A stretch of 64,000 bases of DNA from Sulfuritalea sp. (GTDB lineage Bacteria; Pseudomonadota; Gammaproteobacteria; Burkholderiales; Rhodocyclaceae), in NCBI GenBank assembly GCA_016708585.1, contig JADJFK010000021.1:1-64000 (forward strand). The letters are read 5' to 3'. Of the stretch, positions 17,447 through 26,124 are shown piece after piece. Numbering within the stretch: the stretch's first letter is position 1; each line of letters starts with the position of its first letter. Made by a program: the position numbers and the translations under genes. The notes below the pieces were generated by a model that saw nothing but the letters and a program-made list of their open reading frames with translations, was not told the origin of the DNA and did no database searches.

Positions 17447-18724
17447 ATGACCCGTAACGAAGAACTTTTCTCGCGCGCCCGGAAAACCATTCCCGGCGGC
17501 GTCAATTCCCCGGTGCGCGCCTTCCGCTCGGTCGGCGGCGCGCCGCGCTTCTTCGCTCGCGGCGAAGGTTCGCGCGTCTGGGACGCCGATGGCAAGGCCT
17601 ATCTCGACTATGTCGGCTCCTGGGGGCCGCTGATCCTCGGCCATGCCGATCCGGATACCGTGGCCGCCGTGCAGCGGGTCGCGGCGCTGGGGCTTACCTT
17701 CGGTGCGCCGACCGAGGCCGAGGTGGAACTGGCCGAATTGCTGGTAGCGCGCGTGCCGAGCATGGACATGGTGCGCCTGGTGTCCTCCGGCACCGAGGCG
17801 ACCATGAGCGCGATCCGCCTCGCCCGCGGCTTCACCGGACGCGATGCGATCGTCAAGTTCGAGGGCTGCTACCACGGCCACGGCGACAGCCTGCTGGTCA
17901 AGGCCGGCTCGGGCCTGCTGACCTTCGGCAATCCATCCTCGGCGGGCGTGCCGGCCGATCTGGCGCAGCACACCCTGGTGCTCGACTACAACGATGCCCA
18001 GGGCCTGGCGGATGCCTTCGCCAAACATGGCAACACGATTGCCTGCGTCATCGTCGAGCCGGTCGCCGGCAACATGAACCTGATCGCGCCGAAACCCGAG
18101 TTCCTCGCCGCGATGCGCGACTTGTGTACGCAATACGGCGCCGTGCTGATCTTCGACGAGGTGATGACCGGCTTCCGCGTCGGGCCGGGCTCGGCGCAGG
18201 GCCTCTACGGCATCGTGCCGGACCTGTCGACCTTCGGCAAGGTGGTCGGCGGCGGCATGCCGCTGGGCGCCTTCGGCGGGCGGCGCGAGATCATGGAACA
18301 GATCGCGCCGCTGGGGCCGGTGTATCAGGCCGGCACGCTCTCGGGCAATCCGCTGTCGGTGGCGGCGGGTCTGGTGACGCTGAAGAAGATCGCCGCGCCG
18401 GGCTTCTACGAGTTGCTCACGGCGCGCACCAAATCACTGGTCGACGGCCTGTCCGCCGCCGCGAAGAAGCGCGCCGTGAAGTTTTCCGCGCAGTCGGTGG
18501 GCGGCATGTTCGGCGTCTATTTCGCCGCGACGCCGCCGACCTCCTACGCCGAAGTGATGGCCAGCGACAAGGACGCCTTCAACCGCTTCTTCCACGCCAT
18601 GCTCGATGCCGGCGTGTATCTTGCGCCCTCGGCTTTCGAGGCGGGTTTTGTTTCGGCTGCGCACACCGATGCCGACATCGCGGCCACCGTGGCAGCGGCC
18701 GATGCGATTTTCGCCGCCGGCTGA
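17447..18724 (+). CDS. hemL: Glutamate-1-semialdehyde 2,1-aminomutase
   Basis: PLP enzyme forming 5-aminolevulinate from glutamate-1-semialdehyde in the C5 haem pathway; 425 aa, the normal length. The N-terminus SRARKTIPGGVNSPVRAFRSVGG, the FEGCYHGHGDSLLVKAGSG segment, the PLP-contact Asp in LIFDEVMTGFRVG and the catalytic Lys265 (STFGKVVGGGMPLGAFGG) are all present. It follows thiE by 35 bp. Downstream lies one copy of the 24-bp dispersed repeat before the next gene. Confidence 0.96.
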   Translation: MTRNEELFSRARKTIPGGVNSPVRAFRSVGGAPRFFARGEGSRVWDADGKAYLDYVGSWGPLILGHADPDTVAAVQRVAALGLTFGAPTEAEVELAELLVARVPSMDMVRLVSSGTEATMSAIRLARGFTGRDAIVKFEGCYHGHGDSLLVKAGSGLLTFGNPSSAGVPADLAQHTLVLDYNDAQGLADAFAKHGNTIACVIVEPVAGNMNLIAPKPEFLAAMRDLCTQYGAVLIFDEVMTGFRVGPGSAQGLYGIVPDLSTFGKVVGGGMPLGAFGGRREIMEQIAPLGPVYQAGTLSGNPLSVAAGLVTLKKIAAPGFYELLTARTKSLVDGLSAAAKKRAVKFSAQSVGGMFGVYFAATPPTSYAEVMASDKDAFNRFFHAMLDAGVYLAPSAFEAGFVSAAHTDADIAATVAAADAIFAAG

Positions 18725-18739
18725 GTCGGGCGTCTGGCA

Positions 18740-18763
18740 AAAAGTCGGCGCTGGCGAGACGGC
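18740..18763 (-). repeat. 24-bp dispersed repeat, intergenic copy between hemL and sugE-like gene
   Basis: On the bottom strand reads GCCGTCTCGCCA then GCGCCGACTTTT. It lies 13 bp before the start codon of the next gene, where a ribosome site would normally be. Confidence 0.85.
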
Positions 18764-18775
18764 AAGACAACCGGC

Positions 18776-19114
18776 ATGCAGACGCTGACGCCCGCCACCG
18801 CCTGGCTGGTACTGCTGGTCGCCGGCCTGTGCGAAGTCGGCTGGGCCATCGGCCTCAAGTACACCGAAGGCTTCACGCGCCTGGCACCGAGCGCCTGGAC
18901 GCTGGCGGCGATGGCGGCCTCCGTTGTCCTGCTGGCCTGGTCGCTGAAGACCCTGCCGGTGGGTACCGCCTACGCGGTATGGACCGGGATCGGCGCGGTC
19001 GGCACCGCGTTGCTCGGCATGGCCCTGTTCAACGAATCGCGCGAGGTCGCGCGCCTGGTCTGCATCGGCCTCATCGTGGCCGGCATCCTGGGCCTGAAGC
19101 TGGTGACGAAGTAG
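18776..19114 (+). CDS. sugE: SMR-family exporter, SugE/Gdx type
   Basis: 112-aa small multidrug-resistance family protein with four transmembrane helices and the essential membrane Glu (Glu20 in VAGLCEVGWAIGLKYTEGF). The pattern LPVGTAYAVWTGIGAVGTALLG and the helix-1 sequence match the SugE/Gdx branch, whose members export guanidinium, rather than the QacE/EmrE branch. No guanidine riboswitch is visible in the 51 bp upstream; that gap is mostly a copy of the 24-bp repeat. Its stop codon is 3 bp from the stop of the convergent mgtE. Confidence 0.88.
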   Translation: MQTLTPATAWLVLLVAGLCEVGWAIGLKYTEGFTRLAPSAWTLAAMAASVVLLAWSLKTLPVGTAYAVWTGIGAVGTALLGMALFNESREVARLVCIGLIVAGILGLKLVTK

Positions 19115-19117
19115 GTT

Positions 19118-20581
19118 CTAGAGCAGGAAGATCGTCGCCAGGCCGAGGAAGATCAGGAAGCCGCCGGAATCCGTCACGGCGGTGATCATCACCGAGGCGC
19201 CGATCGCCGGATCGCGGCCGAGCTTCTGCAGGGTCATCGGAATCAGCACGCCGACGCTGGCCGCCACCAGCAGGTTGAGCGTCATCGCGGCGGTCATTAC
19301 CGCACCGAGGCGGGCGTCGCTGTAGAGCCACCAGGCGATCAGGCCCAGCAGTCCGCCCCAGAGCAGGCCGTTGATCAGCGCGACGCCGAATTCCTTCTTC
19401 AGCAGGCGCCGTTCGGCATCGGGCTGCACCTGGCCCATGGCGATGGCGCGCACGATCATGGTGATGGTCTGGTTGCCGGCGTTGCCGCCGATGCCGGCGA
19501 CGATGGGCATCAGGGCGGCCAGCGCCACCAGCTTTTCGATGGAGCCCTCGAAGGCGCCGATCACGCGGCTGGCGATGAAGGCGGTGACCAGGTTGATCGC
19601 CAGCCAGGCCCAGCGGTTCTTCACCGAGTCGATCACCGGGGCGAAAATGTCTTCCTCTTCCTTCAGGCCGGCCTGCGCCAACTGGTCGGATTCGGCTTCG
19701 TCGCGGATGTAGTCGACCACCGCATTCACGGTGACGCGGCCGACCAGCTTGCGCTCCGCGTCGACCACCGGCGCCGAGACCAGGTCGTAGCGTTCGAAAG
19801 CCTGCGCCGCCACGTCGGCCTTGTCGTTCGGTTCGAGGGTCAGGGTTTCGGTCAGCATCACCACCGCGACCTCCGTCTCCGGCGCATTGACCAGCAGCAC
19901 ATTCAAGGGCAATACGCCGCGCAGGTGTTCGTCGCGATCGATGACGAAGAGCTGGTCGGTATGGTCGGGCAGTTCGTCGAAGCGGCGCAGGTAGCGCAAC
20001 ACCACCTCCAGCGTCACGTCCTCGCGCACGGTGACCATCTCGAAGTCCATCAGCGCGCCGACCGCGTCTTCCGCGTAGGACATGGCGGAACGTAGTTCCT
20101 CGCGTTCCTCGGCCGGCAGCGAGCGGAACACGTCGGCCAGCACGCCCTGGGGCAGGTCGGGGGCGAGGTCGGCCAGTTCGTCGGCATCGAGCTGTTCGGC
20201 TGCCGCCACCAGTTCGGAGGGCGCCATGTTCTCGATGAGCGATTCGCGTACCGCATCGGAAACTTCGAGCAGGATTTCGCCGTCGCGCTCGGCCTTGACC
20301 AGGTCCCAGACCAGCAGGCGCTCGTCGAGCGGCAGCGCTTCGAGGATGTAGGCGATGTCGGCCGGGTGCATGGCGTCGAGTCGCTGTCGCAATTCGGCGA
20401 CATGCTGTTTGTGCACCAGGTTCTCGACCAGTTCGTGGCGCGGCATGTCCTGCCGGTGCACCAGGTTTTCCACGCGCTTCTGCCGCGCGAGCAATACCTG
20501 CACTTCGCGCAGGCTGTCCTGCACGTCGTCCTGGTGGTGCGGCTCGTCGCGTTCGGGCGGGGTGTCGGCTGGCTGGCTCAT
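19118..20581 (-). CDS. mgtE: Magnesium transporter MgtE
   Basis: 487-aa Mg2+ channel. The N-terminal cytoplasmic domain (HPADIAYILEALPLDERLLVWDLVK) is followed by two CBS domains, including RGVLPLNVLLV and LVGRVTVNAVVDYIRDEAE, then five transmembrane helices with MPIVAGIGGNAGNQTITMIVRAIA, the selectivity-region signature. The chosen ATG at 20581 has GGGAA upstream; the frame is open a further 33 codons without similarity. It is convergent with the sugE-like gene with almost no space between. Confidence 0.94.
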   Translation of the reverse strand: MSQPADTPPERDEPHHQDDVQDSLREVQVLLARQKRVENLVHRQDMPRHELVENLVHKQHVAELRQRLDAMHPADIAYILEALPLDERLLVWDLVKAERDGEILLEVSDAVRESLIENMAPSELVAAAEQLDADELADLAPDLPQGVLADVFRSLPAEEREELRSAMSYAEDAVGALMDFEMVTVREDVTLEVVLRYLRRFDELPDHTDQLFVIDRDEHLRGVLPLNVLLVNAPETEVAVVMLTETLTLEPNDKADVAAQAFERYDLVSAPVVDAERKLVGRVTVNAVVDYIRDEAESDQLAQAGLKEEEDIFAPVIDSVKNRWAWLAINLVTAFIASRVIGAFEGSIEKLVALAALMPIVAGIGGNAGNQTITMIVRAIAMGQVQPDAERRLLKKEFGVALINGLLWGGLLGLIAWWLYSDARLGAVMTAAMTLNLLVAASVGVLIPMTLQKLGRDPAIGASVMITAVTDSGGFLIFLGLATIFLL

Positions 20582-20675
20582 GGCGGTTCCCGGAGAGGCC
20601 CGCCATTGTAGCCGCGGAACATTCGCGTGAAACAGCAGGATGGGCCGCAGGTGATATCGAGCGCAGCGAGCAAAT

Positions 20676-20705
20676 CCCATTCCCCGCCCCGGGGCGGGGA
20701 ATGGG
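20676..20705. terminator. Perfect 30-bp GC-rich palindrome between mtgA and mgtE
   Basis: Two 15-bp arms (CCCATTCCCCGCCCC and its exact complement) with no loop, 20676-20690 and 20691-20705, followed by a G-rich run on the top strand. It lies 66 bp after the mtgA stop and 95 bp before the mgtE start on the same strand, a position suited to terminating mtgA or shaping the mgtE leader. No U-run follows, so the terminator call is tentative. Confidence 0.45.
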
Positions 20706-20770
20706 GGTGGGGGGTCTTGATGATTTTGCTGATTCTCATGATCGGGGGCGTAGCCGACGCATCATGAACG

Positions 20771-21469
20771 TCAGCGGGGCACTTCGGCGTTGGGCATGCG
20801 GCCGAGGATCAGTTGCGTGCGTCCGTTCATGTAGGCGGAATACGGATTGCGTTCGTAGCGGCGCGGCGCCGGCAGCATGACGGCCAGGCGCGCCGCCTGT
20901 TCCGCCCCGAGCTGGGCCGCGGAGGCGTTGAAATAGCGCCGCGCGGCGGCCTCGGCGCCGAACACGCCGTCGCCCCATTCGACGACGTTGAGATAGACCT
21001 CGAGGATGCGCCGCTTGTCCCACAGCAGTTCGATCCAGACCGTGATGATGGCTTCCTCGCCCTTGCGCAGGAAAGTCTTGGTCGGCGACAGCAGCAGGTT
21101 CTTCGCCAGTTGCTGCGAGATGGTGGAGCCGCCGGCGACCACCTTGCCCTTCTTCTGGTTCTTTTCCAGGGCCTTCTGGATGCCCTCCCAGTCGAAGCCC
21201 TCGTGATCGACGAACTTGTCGTCCTCGGCGGCGATCACCGCGCGCTTGAGGTGGATCGATATCTTTTCGTAAGGCACCCACTGGCGCTTCAGCTCCGCTT
21301 TCGGGTTCTTCTGGCGGGCCTCGTCGAGGCGCTGGCTCTGGAAGCTGGTCGTTCCCGGATTCACCCACTTCCACCAGAGCACCCAGCCCAGATACCAGCC
21401 CTGCCAGAGCAGCAGCAGCCCGAAAACTGCCGCCAGCCCGTATTTCAGCCAGCGGGGCGCTGGCTTCAT
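20771..21469 (-). CDS. mtgA: Monofunctional biosynthetic peptidoglycan transglycosylase
   Basis: 232-aa GT51 enzyme that polymerises lipid II into glycan strands. One N-terminal membrane anchor (about residues 8-27) precedes the GT51 domain. Motifs are AVIAAEDDKFVDHEGFDW (catalytic Glu), GGSTISQQLAKNLLLSPTKTFLRKGEEA, and LEVYLNVVEWGDGVFGAEAAARRYF. I chose the ATG at 21469; a TTG six codons upstream is also open. A 9-bp-arm hairpin (21469-21492) abuts this ATG, with a GAAAG ribosome-like site partly in its loop. It follows aroE on the same strand. Confidence 0.92.
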   Translation of the reverse strand: MKPAPRWLKYGLAAVFGLLLLWQGWYLGWVLWWKWVNPGTTSFQSQRLDEARQKNPKAELKRQWVPYEKISIHLKRAVIAAEDDKFVDHEGFDWEGIQKALEKNQKKGKVVAGGSTISQQLAKNLLLSPTKTFLRKGEEAIITVWIELLWDKRRILEVYLNVVEWGDGVFGAEAAARRYFNASAAQLGAEQAARLAVMLPAPRRYERNPYSAYMNGRTQLILGRMPNAEVPR

Positions 21470-21492
21470 TGCGTTGCTTTCGAGCAACGCAA
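21469..21492 (-). promoter_or_regulatory. Hairpin covering the mtgA translation start
   Basis: Arms TTGCGTTGC (21469-21477) and GCAACGCAA (21484-21492) are perfectly complementary around a 6-base loop. In the mRNA the hairpin ends on the first base of the AUG and places GAAAG in its loop, so it could modulate mtgA translation. Inferred from base pairing only. Confidence 0.35.
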
Positions 21493-21542
21493 AGGCGAAC
21501 GCCCCCCCCGCAGCGGGGTGCCTGATGGTTCGCGCTCAAATT

Positions 21543-22382
21543 TCATGAACCGCTATCCAGCGCGGCGAGCACCGGCGCGGTGTGCGGGCGCACGCCGCGC
21601 CAGACGAAAAAGGCCTCGGCGGCCTGCTCGACCAGCATGCCGAGCCCGTCGGCGGTGCGCGCGCCCGCGTCGCGCGCCTGGGCCATGAAGGCGGTCTCGC
21701 GGCCATAAACCATTTCGTAGGCGACGCAGCGCGGCGCAAACACGGAAGTCGGCAGCGGCAGCACGGCGTTGCTGAGCCCCGCGGACGTGGCGTTGATGAC
21801 GAGATCGAATCTGCGTCCGGCAAGACCCGGGAAGCCAGTGCCATCAGGCTTGACGGTGACCGCGCAGCCGGGCAGGCGGGCGAATTCCAGGGCCAGGTGC
21901 GCCGCGGTTTCCTCGGTGCGGTTGGCGATCAGCAGTTCGGCGGGGTTTTCCAGCAAGAGCGGCAGGATCACGCCGCGCGCCGCGCCGCCGGCACCCAGCA
22001 GCAGGATGCGGCGGCCGGCCGGATCGCAGCCGAGGTTGTGCTTGAGGTCGCGTACCAGTCCGGCGCCGTCGGTGTTGTCGCCGACGATGGTGCCCGCGTC
22101 GAAGCTCAGCGTATTCACCGCGCCCGCGGCCTCGGCGCGTGCCGTGCGCCGCGTGGCGAGGCGGAAGGCCTCTTCCTTGAAGGGCACGGTGACATTGGCG
22201 CCGCGGGCGGGGCCTCCCTTCGCCGCGATGAAGGAGCGGATGGTGTCGGCAAAGCCGTCGACCGGCGCGAGGATGGCCTCGTAGCTGATGTCCTGCCCGG
22301 TCTGCTTGGCGAACAGCGCGTGGATGCGCGGCGACTTGCTGTGGCCGATCGGGTTGCCCAACACTGCGTAGCGATCGGTCAT
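21543..22382 (-). CDS. aroE: Shikimate dehydrogenase
   Basis: 279-aa NADPH-dependent enzyme reducing 3-dehydroshikimate in the aromatic amino acid pathway. The substrate-site motif NPIGHSKSPRIH, catalytic Lys in NVTVPFKE, Asp in GDNTDGAGLVRDL and the nucleotide-binding loop LGAGGAARGVILPLL are intact. The start codon overlaps the stop of the upstream TonB-like gene (ATGA), so translation is probably coupled. Confidence 0.95.
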   Translation of the reverse strand: MTDRYAVLGNPIGHSKSPRIHALFAKQTGQDISYEAILAPVDGFADTIRSFIAAKGGPARGANVTVPFKEEAFRLATRRTARAEAAGAVNTLSFDAGTIVGDNTDGAGLVRDLKHNLGCDPAGRRILLLGAGGAARGVILPLLLENPAELLIANRTEETAAHLALEFARLPGCAVTVKPDGTGFPGLAGRRFDLVINATSAGLSNAVLPLPTSVFAPRCVAYEMVYGRETAFMAQARDAGARTADGLGMLVEQAAEAFFVWRGVRPHTAPVLAALDSGS

Positions 22383-23311
22383 CAGTCGGCTCGCAGGCGA
22401 TCGGCGTTGGTGAAGGTCCAGGTCCGCGTGATTTCGAGGATGTCGGTGTCGCGCCGGATGGCTTCGGGGAAGGCGGCGTAGGGGGCGGCCATGCGCACGA
22501 TGCGGCGCGCGGCGTCGTCAAGCAGGCTCTGGCCGGACGAGCGGTTGACTTCGACGCGCTCCAGGTCGCCGTTGGCCTTGATCACCACGGTCAGCACCAG
22601 GCTGCCGTAGAGCCTGCCCTTGGCGGCATCGGGATAGTTGAGGTTGCCGATGCGCTCGATCTTCTGCCGCCAGTCTTCGACATACTGGGCGAAGCGGTAT
22701 TCCTCGACCCGGGCGCCGATGAACTTCTTGCGCGGGCGCTGGTTGTATTCCTCCATCTGGCGGGCGATCTGGCCCTCGAGGCGGGCGATGGCCAGCGCGC
22801 TGCTGGCGAGGTCGGCGCCGGAAACATTCGGCTCGGGCGCCGCTACCGGATCGGGTTTCGACTTGTCCGGGCTGACTGCCCGATCGCCCTTCAGCCGCGT
22901 CATCTGCTGCCGTGACTGCGCTTCGAGTTCGGCGACGCGACGTTGCGCCTCGATCAGCTGGTCGCCTTCCCTGGTGCGGGGCGACGGCGGCAGCGGCGTC
23001 TTGGCGCGGCGGTCCTCGTCGGTGTTGCCGCCGCCGTCGAGGTTGGTCTGGGCCTTGGCCTGCGCCTTGTCCGGCTTGGCCTTGCTCTTGCTGTTGACCA
23101 GGATGACCTCGAGCGCCCGTTCGCGCGCCTTGTCCATGAAGTCCGGCGGCGTGAAGCGGATCGCCAGAACCGAAGCGTGGAGCAGCAGCGATGCCGCGAG
23201 CGCCAGCGTCAGATTGCGCCGCGGCGCGTCCATGGCGGCGAGGAAGGCCGGCATGGGCAGGGGCGGCAGCGAAGGCCAGGCGAGGCGCGACAGGCTGGAC
23301 GGGGTGGGCAT
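22382..23311 (-). CDS. TonB-family energy transducer-like protein
   Basis: 309 aa with a single N-terminal transmembrane helix (LTLALAASLLLHASVLAIRF) preceded by a cytoplasmic segment, a long charged, proline-containing periplasmic spacer with a coiled-coil-like stretch (EAQRRVAELEAQSRQQMTRLK), and a C-terminal TonB domain ending GSLVLTVVIKANGDLERVEVNRSSGQSLLDDAA. I chose the ATG at 23311, 13 bp after the upstream RNB gene; the frame opens 11 codons earlier. No exbB/exbD is nearby, so it may use partners encoded elsewhere. It overlaps aroE. Confidence 0.82.
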   Translation of the reverse strand: MPTPSSLSRLAWPSLPPLPMPAFLAAMDAPRRNLTLALAASLLLHASVLAIRFTPPDFMDKARERALEVILVNSKSKAKPDKAQAKAQTNLDGGGNTDEDRRAKTPLPPSPRTREGDQLIEAQRRVAELEAQSRQQMTRLKGDRAVSPDKSKPDPVAAPEPNVSGADLASSALAIARLEGQIARQMEEYNQRPRKKFIGARVEEYRFAQYVEDWRQKIERIGNLNYPDAAKGRLYGSLVLTVVIKANGDLERVEVNRSSGQSLLDDAARRIVRMAAPYAAFPEAIRRDTDILEITRTWTFTNADRLRAD

Positions 23312-23324
23312 AAGCCCGTCGATT

Positions 23325-25271
23325 TTACCCCGCGACCTCGTCACCCTCGTCGTCGGCTAAGGCCGCATCAGGGCCGCTATTGGCCGCCAATTCGGGCGCC
23401 AGTTCGAGATAGCGCAAGCGCAGTTCGGCTTCCAGCAGGTCGATGCCTTCGATGTCGAGGCGCACGTGCGCGCCCCGCGGCAGTTCGGGCAGCGAGGGCA
23501 CGCGCGCCACCAGCGGGATGGTGTCGAGCCGCGCCAGCGCTTCGCGCAGCACCTGGGCCAGGACCGTCGTCGCACCCTGTTGCAGCAGCCAGCGCAGGCA
23601 CCAGTAGCGCTCCATGCCGCGCTGGAATTCGGCGTAGGCGGCGTAGGTCAGTTCGAAGTCGCGCATGGCGGCGAGCAGGTCCGCCGATTTGGGCGGGAAC
23701 GGCGGCGGCTCGCCGCGCAGCAGCGCGATCAGCTGCCACTGGTTGAGCAGGTCGCAATAGCGCCGCAGGGGCGAGGACGACCAGGCATAGCAGTCGACGC
23801 CGAGGCCTTCGTGCGCCGCGGCGACCGTGCTCATGCGCACCTTGCCCGCCGTCTGCACGCGGTACAGCGCGGGGATGCCGGCATCGCGCAGCATCGCGCC
23901 CCAGGTGGCGTTGGCCATGATCATCAGCTCGGCGACCAGGGTGTCGAGCGGGGAGCCGCGTTCGCGCTGCTCGATGCTGACGAAACCCTTGCCCGGTTCC
24001 GCGCCGATGCCGCTGTCGGCGGTCCAGTCGACGCTGAAGTTGTAGTCCTTGCGGTTGCTGTTGTCCGAGGGTTTGCCGCGCCCGGCTTCGAGCACCTGGG
24101 CGAACTCCCAGAGCAGCTTCAGCTCGTCGCAGTAGGGAAATTGCGGAAGGCCGGCGGCCAGGGTATCGGTGTTGAACAGCGGCTCGATGTCGTGGTGGCG
24201 CAGGTTGGCGACGATGGGCACGCGCTCCATGCGCGTTTCGTGGCCGAGCAGGCGGTAGTCGGTAGCGACGTCGAGGTAGAGCGAGATTGCGGCGACGGTA
24301 TGCCCGGCGGCCAGCGTGAAATGCTCGACGACGTCCTCCGGCAGCATGGTGATCTTGCGCCCCGGCATATACACGGTGGACAGCCGTTCGCGGGCGATGC
24401 GGCCGAGGTCGGAGTCCGGACCGAAGCCGAGGCCCGGCGCGGCGATGTGGATGCCGATCTGCCAGCCGCCGTCGGTTGCAGTAACGGAGAACGCATCGTC
24501 GATTTCAGTAGTGTGAGCATCGTCGATACTGAAGGCTTGAACAGCCGCGAGCGGGAGTTCGGCTGATTCGCCCGGTGGGGCGAAATAGGGAAAGCCCGTG
24601 CCGCCCTTGCTGTCGGGGAAAAACTCGAAGAGGAAGCGGCCGAGGTGGTAGTCGTGGGTCGAGGGCAGCGCGCCGCAATCGAACAGCAGGCGCGCCGCGG
24701 ATTTTCCGGTTTCCGCGCAGGCGGCTTCGAGCGCCTTGGTCTCGGGGCGGTTGCGATCGGGCTTGTAGATCAGTTGCGGCAGGATGGGCCGGAACTCGGC
24801 GGGCAATTGGCCGTGCTTGAGTTCGTCGACCATGCGCTCGATGGCCGCCGCCTGCTGGCGCTTCTTTTCCAGGCCGGCCAGCGCGGCCTGCAGGATTTCG
24901 GGCGGCGCCTTGCGGAAGCGGCCGCGGCCCTTGCGGTGAAAATGGATCGGCGCCGCATGCAGGCGCAGCAGCACCGCCGCCGCCTGCACGGAATCCGGCT
25001 TGGCGCCGTGGTATTCGGCGGCGAGTTCCTCGAAGCCGAACTCCTGTTCGCCGCAGACTTCCCAGAGGAAATCGATGTCGATGCCTTCCGCTTCCGTCTC
25101 CGCCCGGTCCAGCAGTTCGCCGGGTGCCGGCGCGGCGAAACGCAGCAGGATGTTGGCGGCCTTGACCTTGCTGCGCTTGCCGGAGGCCAGCTCGATCTGC
25201 AGCGAGGTCACGTTGTCGGCCAGCACGCTGCCGGCACGGAAGGCGCCGTCCTCTTCAAACAGGACATTCAT
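23325..25271 (-). CDS. RNase II/RNB-domain exoribonuclease-like protein
   Basis: 648-aa protein with a central RNB domain. The metal-binding acidic cluster is in SIDDAHTTEIDDAFSV, and downstream family marks are YMPGRKITMLPEDVVEHFTLAAGHTV and YAWSSSPLRRYCDLLNQWQLIALL near the C-terminus, which corresponds to the RNase II substrate-end motif. It probably degrades single-stranded RNA from the 3' end. The N-terminal region is shorter and less clearly OB-like than in enteric RNase II, and a typical C-terminal S1 domain is only weakly suggested. First gene of a leftward run with the TonB-like gene, aroE and mtgA. Confidence 0.88.
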   Translation of the reverse strand: MNVLFEEDGAFRAGSVLADNVTSLQIELASGKRSKVKAANILLRFAAPAPGELLDRAETEAEGIDIDFLWEVCGEQEFGFEELAAEYHGAKPDSVQAAAVLLRLHAAPIHFHRKGRGRFRKAPPEILQAALAGLEKKRQQAAAIERMVDELKHGQLPAEFRPILPQLIYKPDRNRPETKALEAACAETGKSAARLLFDCGALPSTHDYHLGRFLFEFFPDSKGGTGFPYFAPPGESAELPLAAVQAFSIDDAHTTEIDDAFSVTATDGGWQIGIHIAAPGLGFGPDSDLGRIARERLSTVYMPGRKITMLPEDVVEHFTLAAGHTVAAISLYLDVATDYRLLGHETRMERVPIVANLRHHDIEPLFNTDTLAAGLPQFPYCDELKLLWEFAQVLEAGRGKPSDNSNRKDYNFSVDWTADSGIGAEPGKGFVSIEQRERGSPLDTLVAELMIMANATWGAMLRDAGIPALYRVQTAGKVRMSTVAAAHEGLGVDCYAWSSSPLRRYCDLLNQWQLIALLRGEPPPFPPKSADLLAAMRDFELTYAAYAEFQRGMERYWCLRWLLQQGATTVLAQVLREALARLDTIPLVARVPSLPELPRGAHVRLDIEGIDLLEAELRLRYLELAPELAANSGPDAALADDEGDEVAG

Positions 25272-25317
25272 GGGGGAGACCCCGGCAGGGGATGTGAGCG
25301 AAACGCGAGGGGGCGAA

Positions 25318-26124
25318 TTATACCGGCCCGGCCGTGGCGAGCAGGACAGTGCTGGTCAGGCGATAGCCGCCCGACACGGCGTACGGCGCCAGCTCTGCGG
25401 CGACGGCGGCGGCCAGCGCCTGCTGTTTTTCGGCGGGCAGGCGCGAGAGGCTTTCCGCCGCGCCGCCGGCGAGATCGAGAAAGCCCTGCCAGTAGGCGGC
25501 GGCATCGGCGAACCCGACCGTGAAGCGATGGGGCCGGATCTCGATGTCGCAAAAGTCGGCGCCGGCGAGACGGCGATCCAGTTCGCCGGCCTCGCCAAAG
25601 CGGAAAATCGACGGCCGCGCCACCCTGGGCGGCGGCAGCAGGCGGCGCATGCAGGCCAGCGCGCACTCGACCAGCGGCACGTCGTCGGCAGCGCCCCAGA
25701 CCGACAACGCCAGTCGTCCGTGCGGCGCCAGCACGCGGCGGATTTCACGCAAGGCCGCCTGCTCGTCGGGGAAGAACATCAGGCCCAGACCGCAGAGCAC
25801 GCGATCGAAACCGGCAGCGACGAAGGGCAGGGCCTCGCCGTCGGCAGCGACCCGCGGCAGGTCCGGACAGCAGGCGAGTTGTCCTTCGCTGATGTCGCTC
25901 GCGATCACCAGTCCGTTCGGTCCGACCGCGGCGCCGGCGCCACGCGCCAGCATGCCGGGGCCGCTGGCCAGGTCGAGCACGCGCTGGCCCGGTTCGAGTT
26001 GCGCCGCGGCGAGCAGGGCCGCCGCGAGTTCGCTGCGCGCGCCCGCGGCAGCCAGGTAGCGCGGGCCGAGCCGGTCGTAGCCGGCGCGCTCCAGGCGCTT
26101 GAACTGCTTCGTATCGAAACTCAC
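25318..26124 (-). CDS. SAM-dependent class I methyltransferase
   Basis: 268 aa with a Rossmann-fold methyltransferase core: motif I VLDLASGPGMLARGAG, the acidic residue ending strand 2 (VIASDIS), and FDRVLCGLGLMFFPDEQAALREIRRVLAPHGRLALSVWG, typical of UbiE/Methyltransf_11 relatives. The substrate cannot be told. The GTG start at 26124 overlaps the rarD stop (GTGA). A 24-bp dispersed repeat copy lies inside the coding region and encodes R-R-L-A-G-A-D-F. Confidence 0.82.
   Translation of the reverse strand: MSFDTKQFKRLERAGYDRLGPRYLAAAGARSELAAALLAAAQLEPGQRVLDLASGPGMLARGAGAAVGPNGLVIASDISEGQLACCPDLPRVAADGEALPFVAAGFDRVLCGLGLMFFPDEQAALREIRRVLAPHGRLALSVWGAADDVPLVECALACMRRLLPPPRVARPSIFRFGEAGELDRRLAGADFCDIEIRPHRFTVGFADAAAYWQGFLDLAGGAAESLSRLPAEKQQALAAAVAAELAPYAVSGGYRLTSTVLLATAGPV
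25551..25574 (-). repeat. 24-bp dispersed repeat, copy inside the methyltransferase gene
   Basis: Bottom strand reads GCCGTCTCGCCG then GCGCCGACTTTT. Translated in a different frame from the copies in chpA, waaC and the ligase gene. Confidence 0.85.

Noticed and set aside
18725..18775. Possible guanidine riboswitch before the sugE-like gene
   Set aside because: The 51-bp gap is mostly a 24-bp dispersed repeat; no paired ACGR-loop hairpins or ykkC-type structure are visible.
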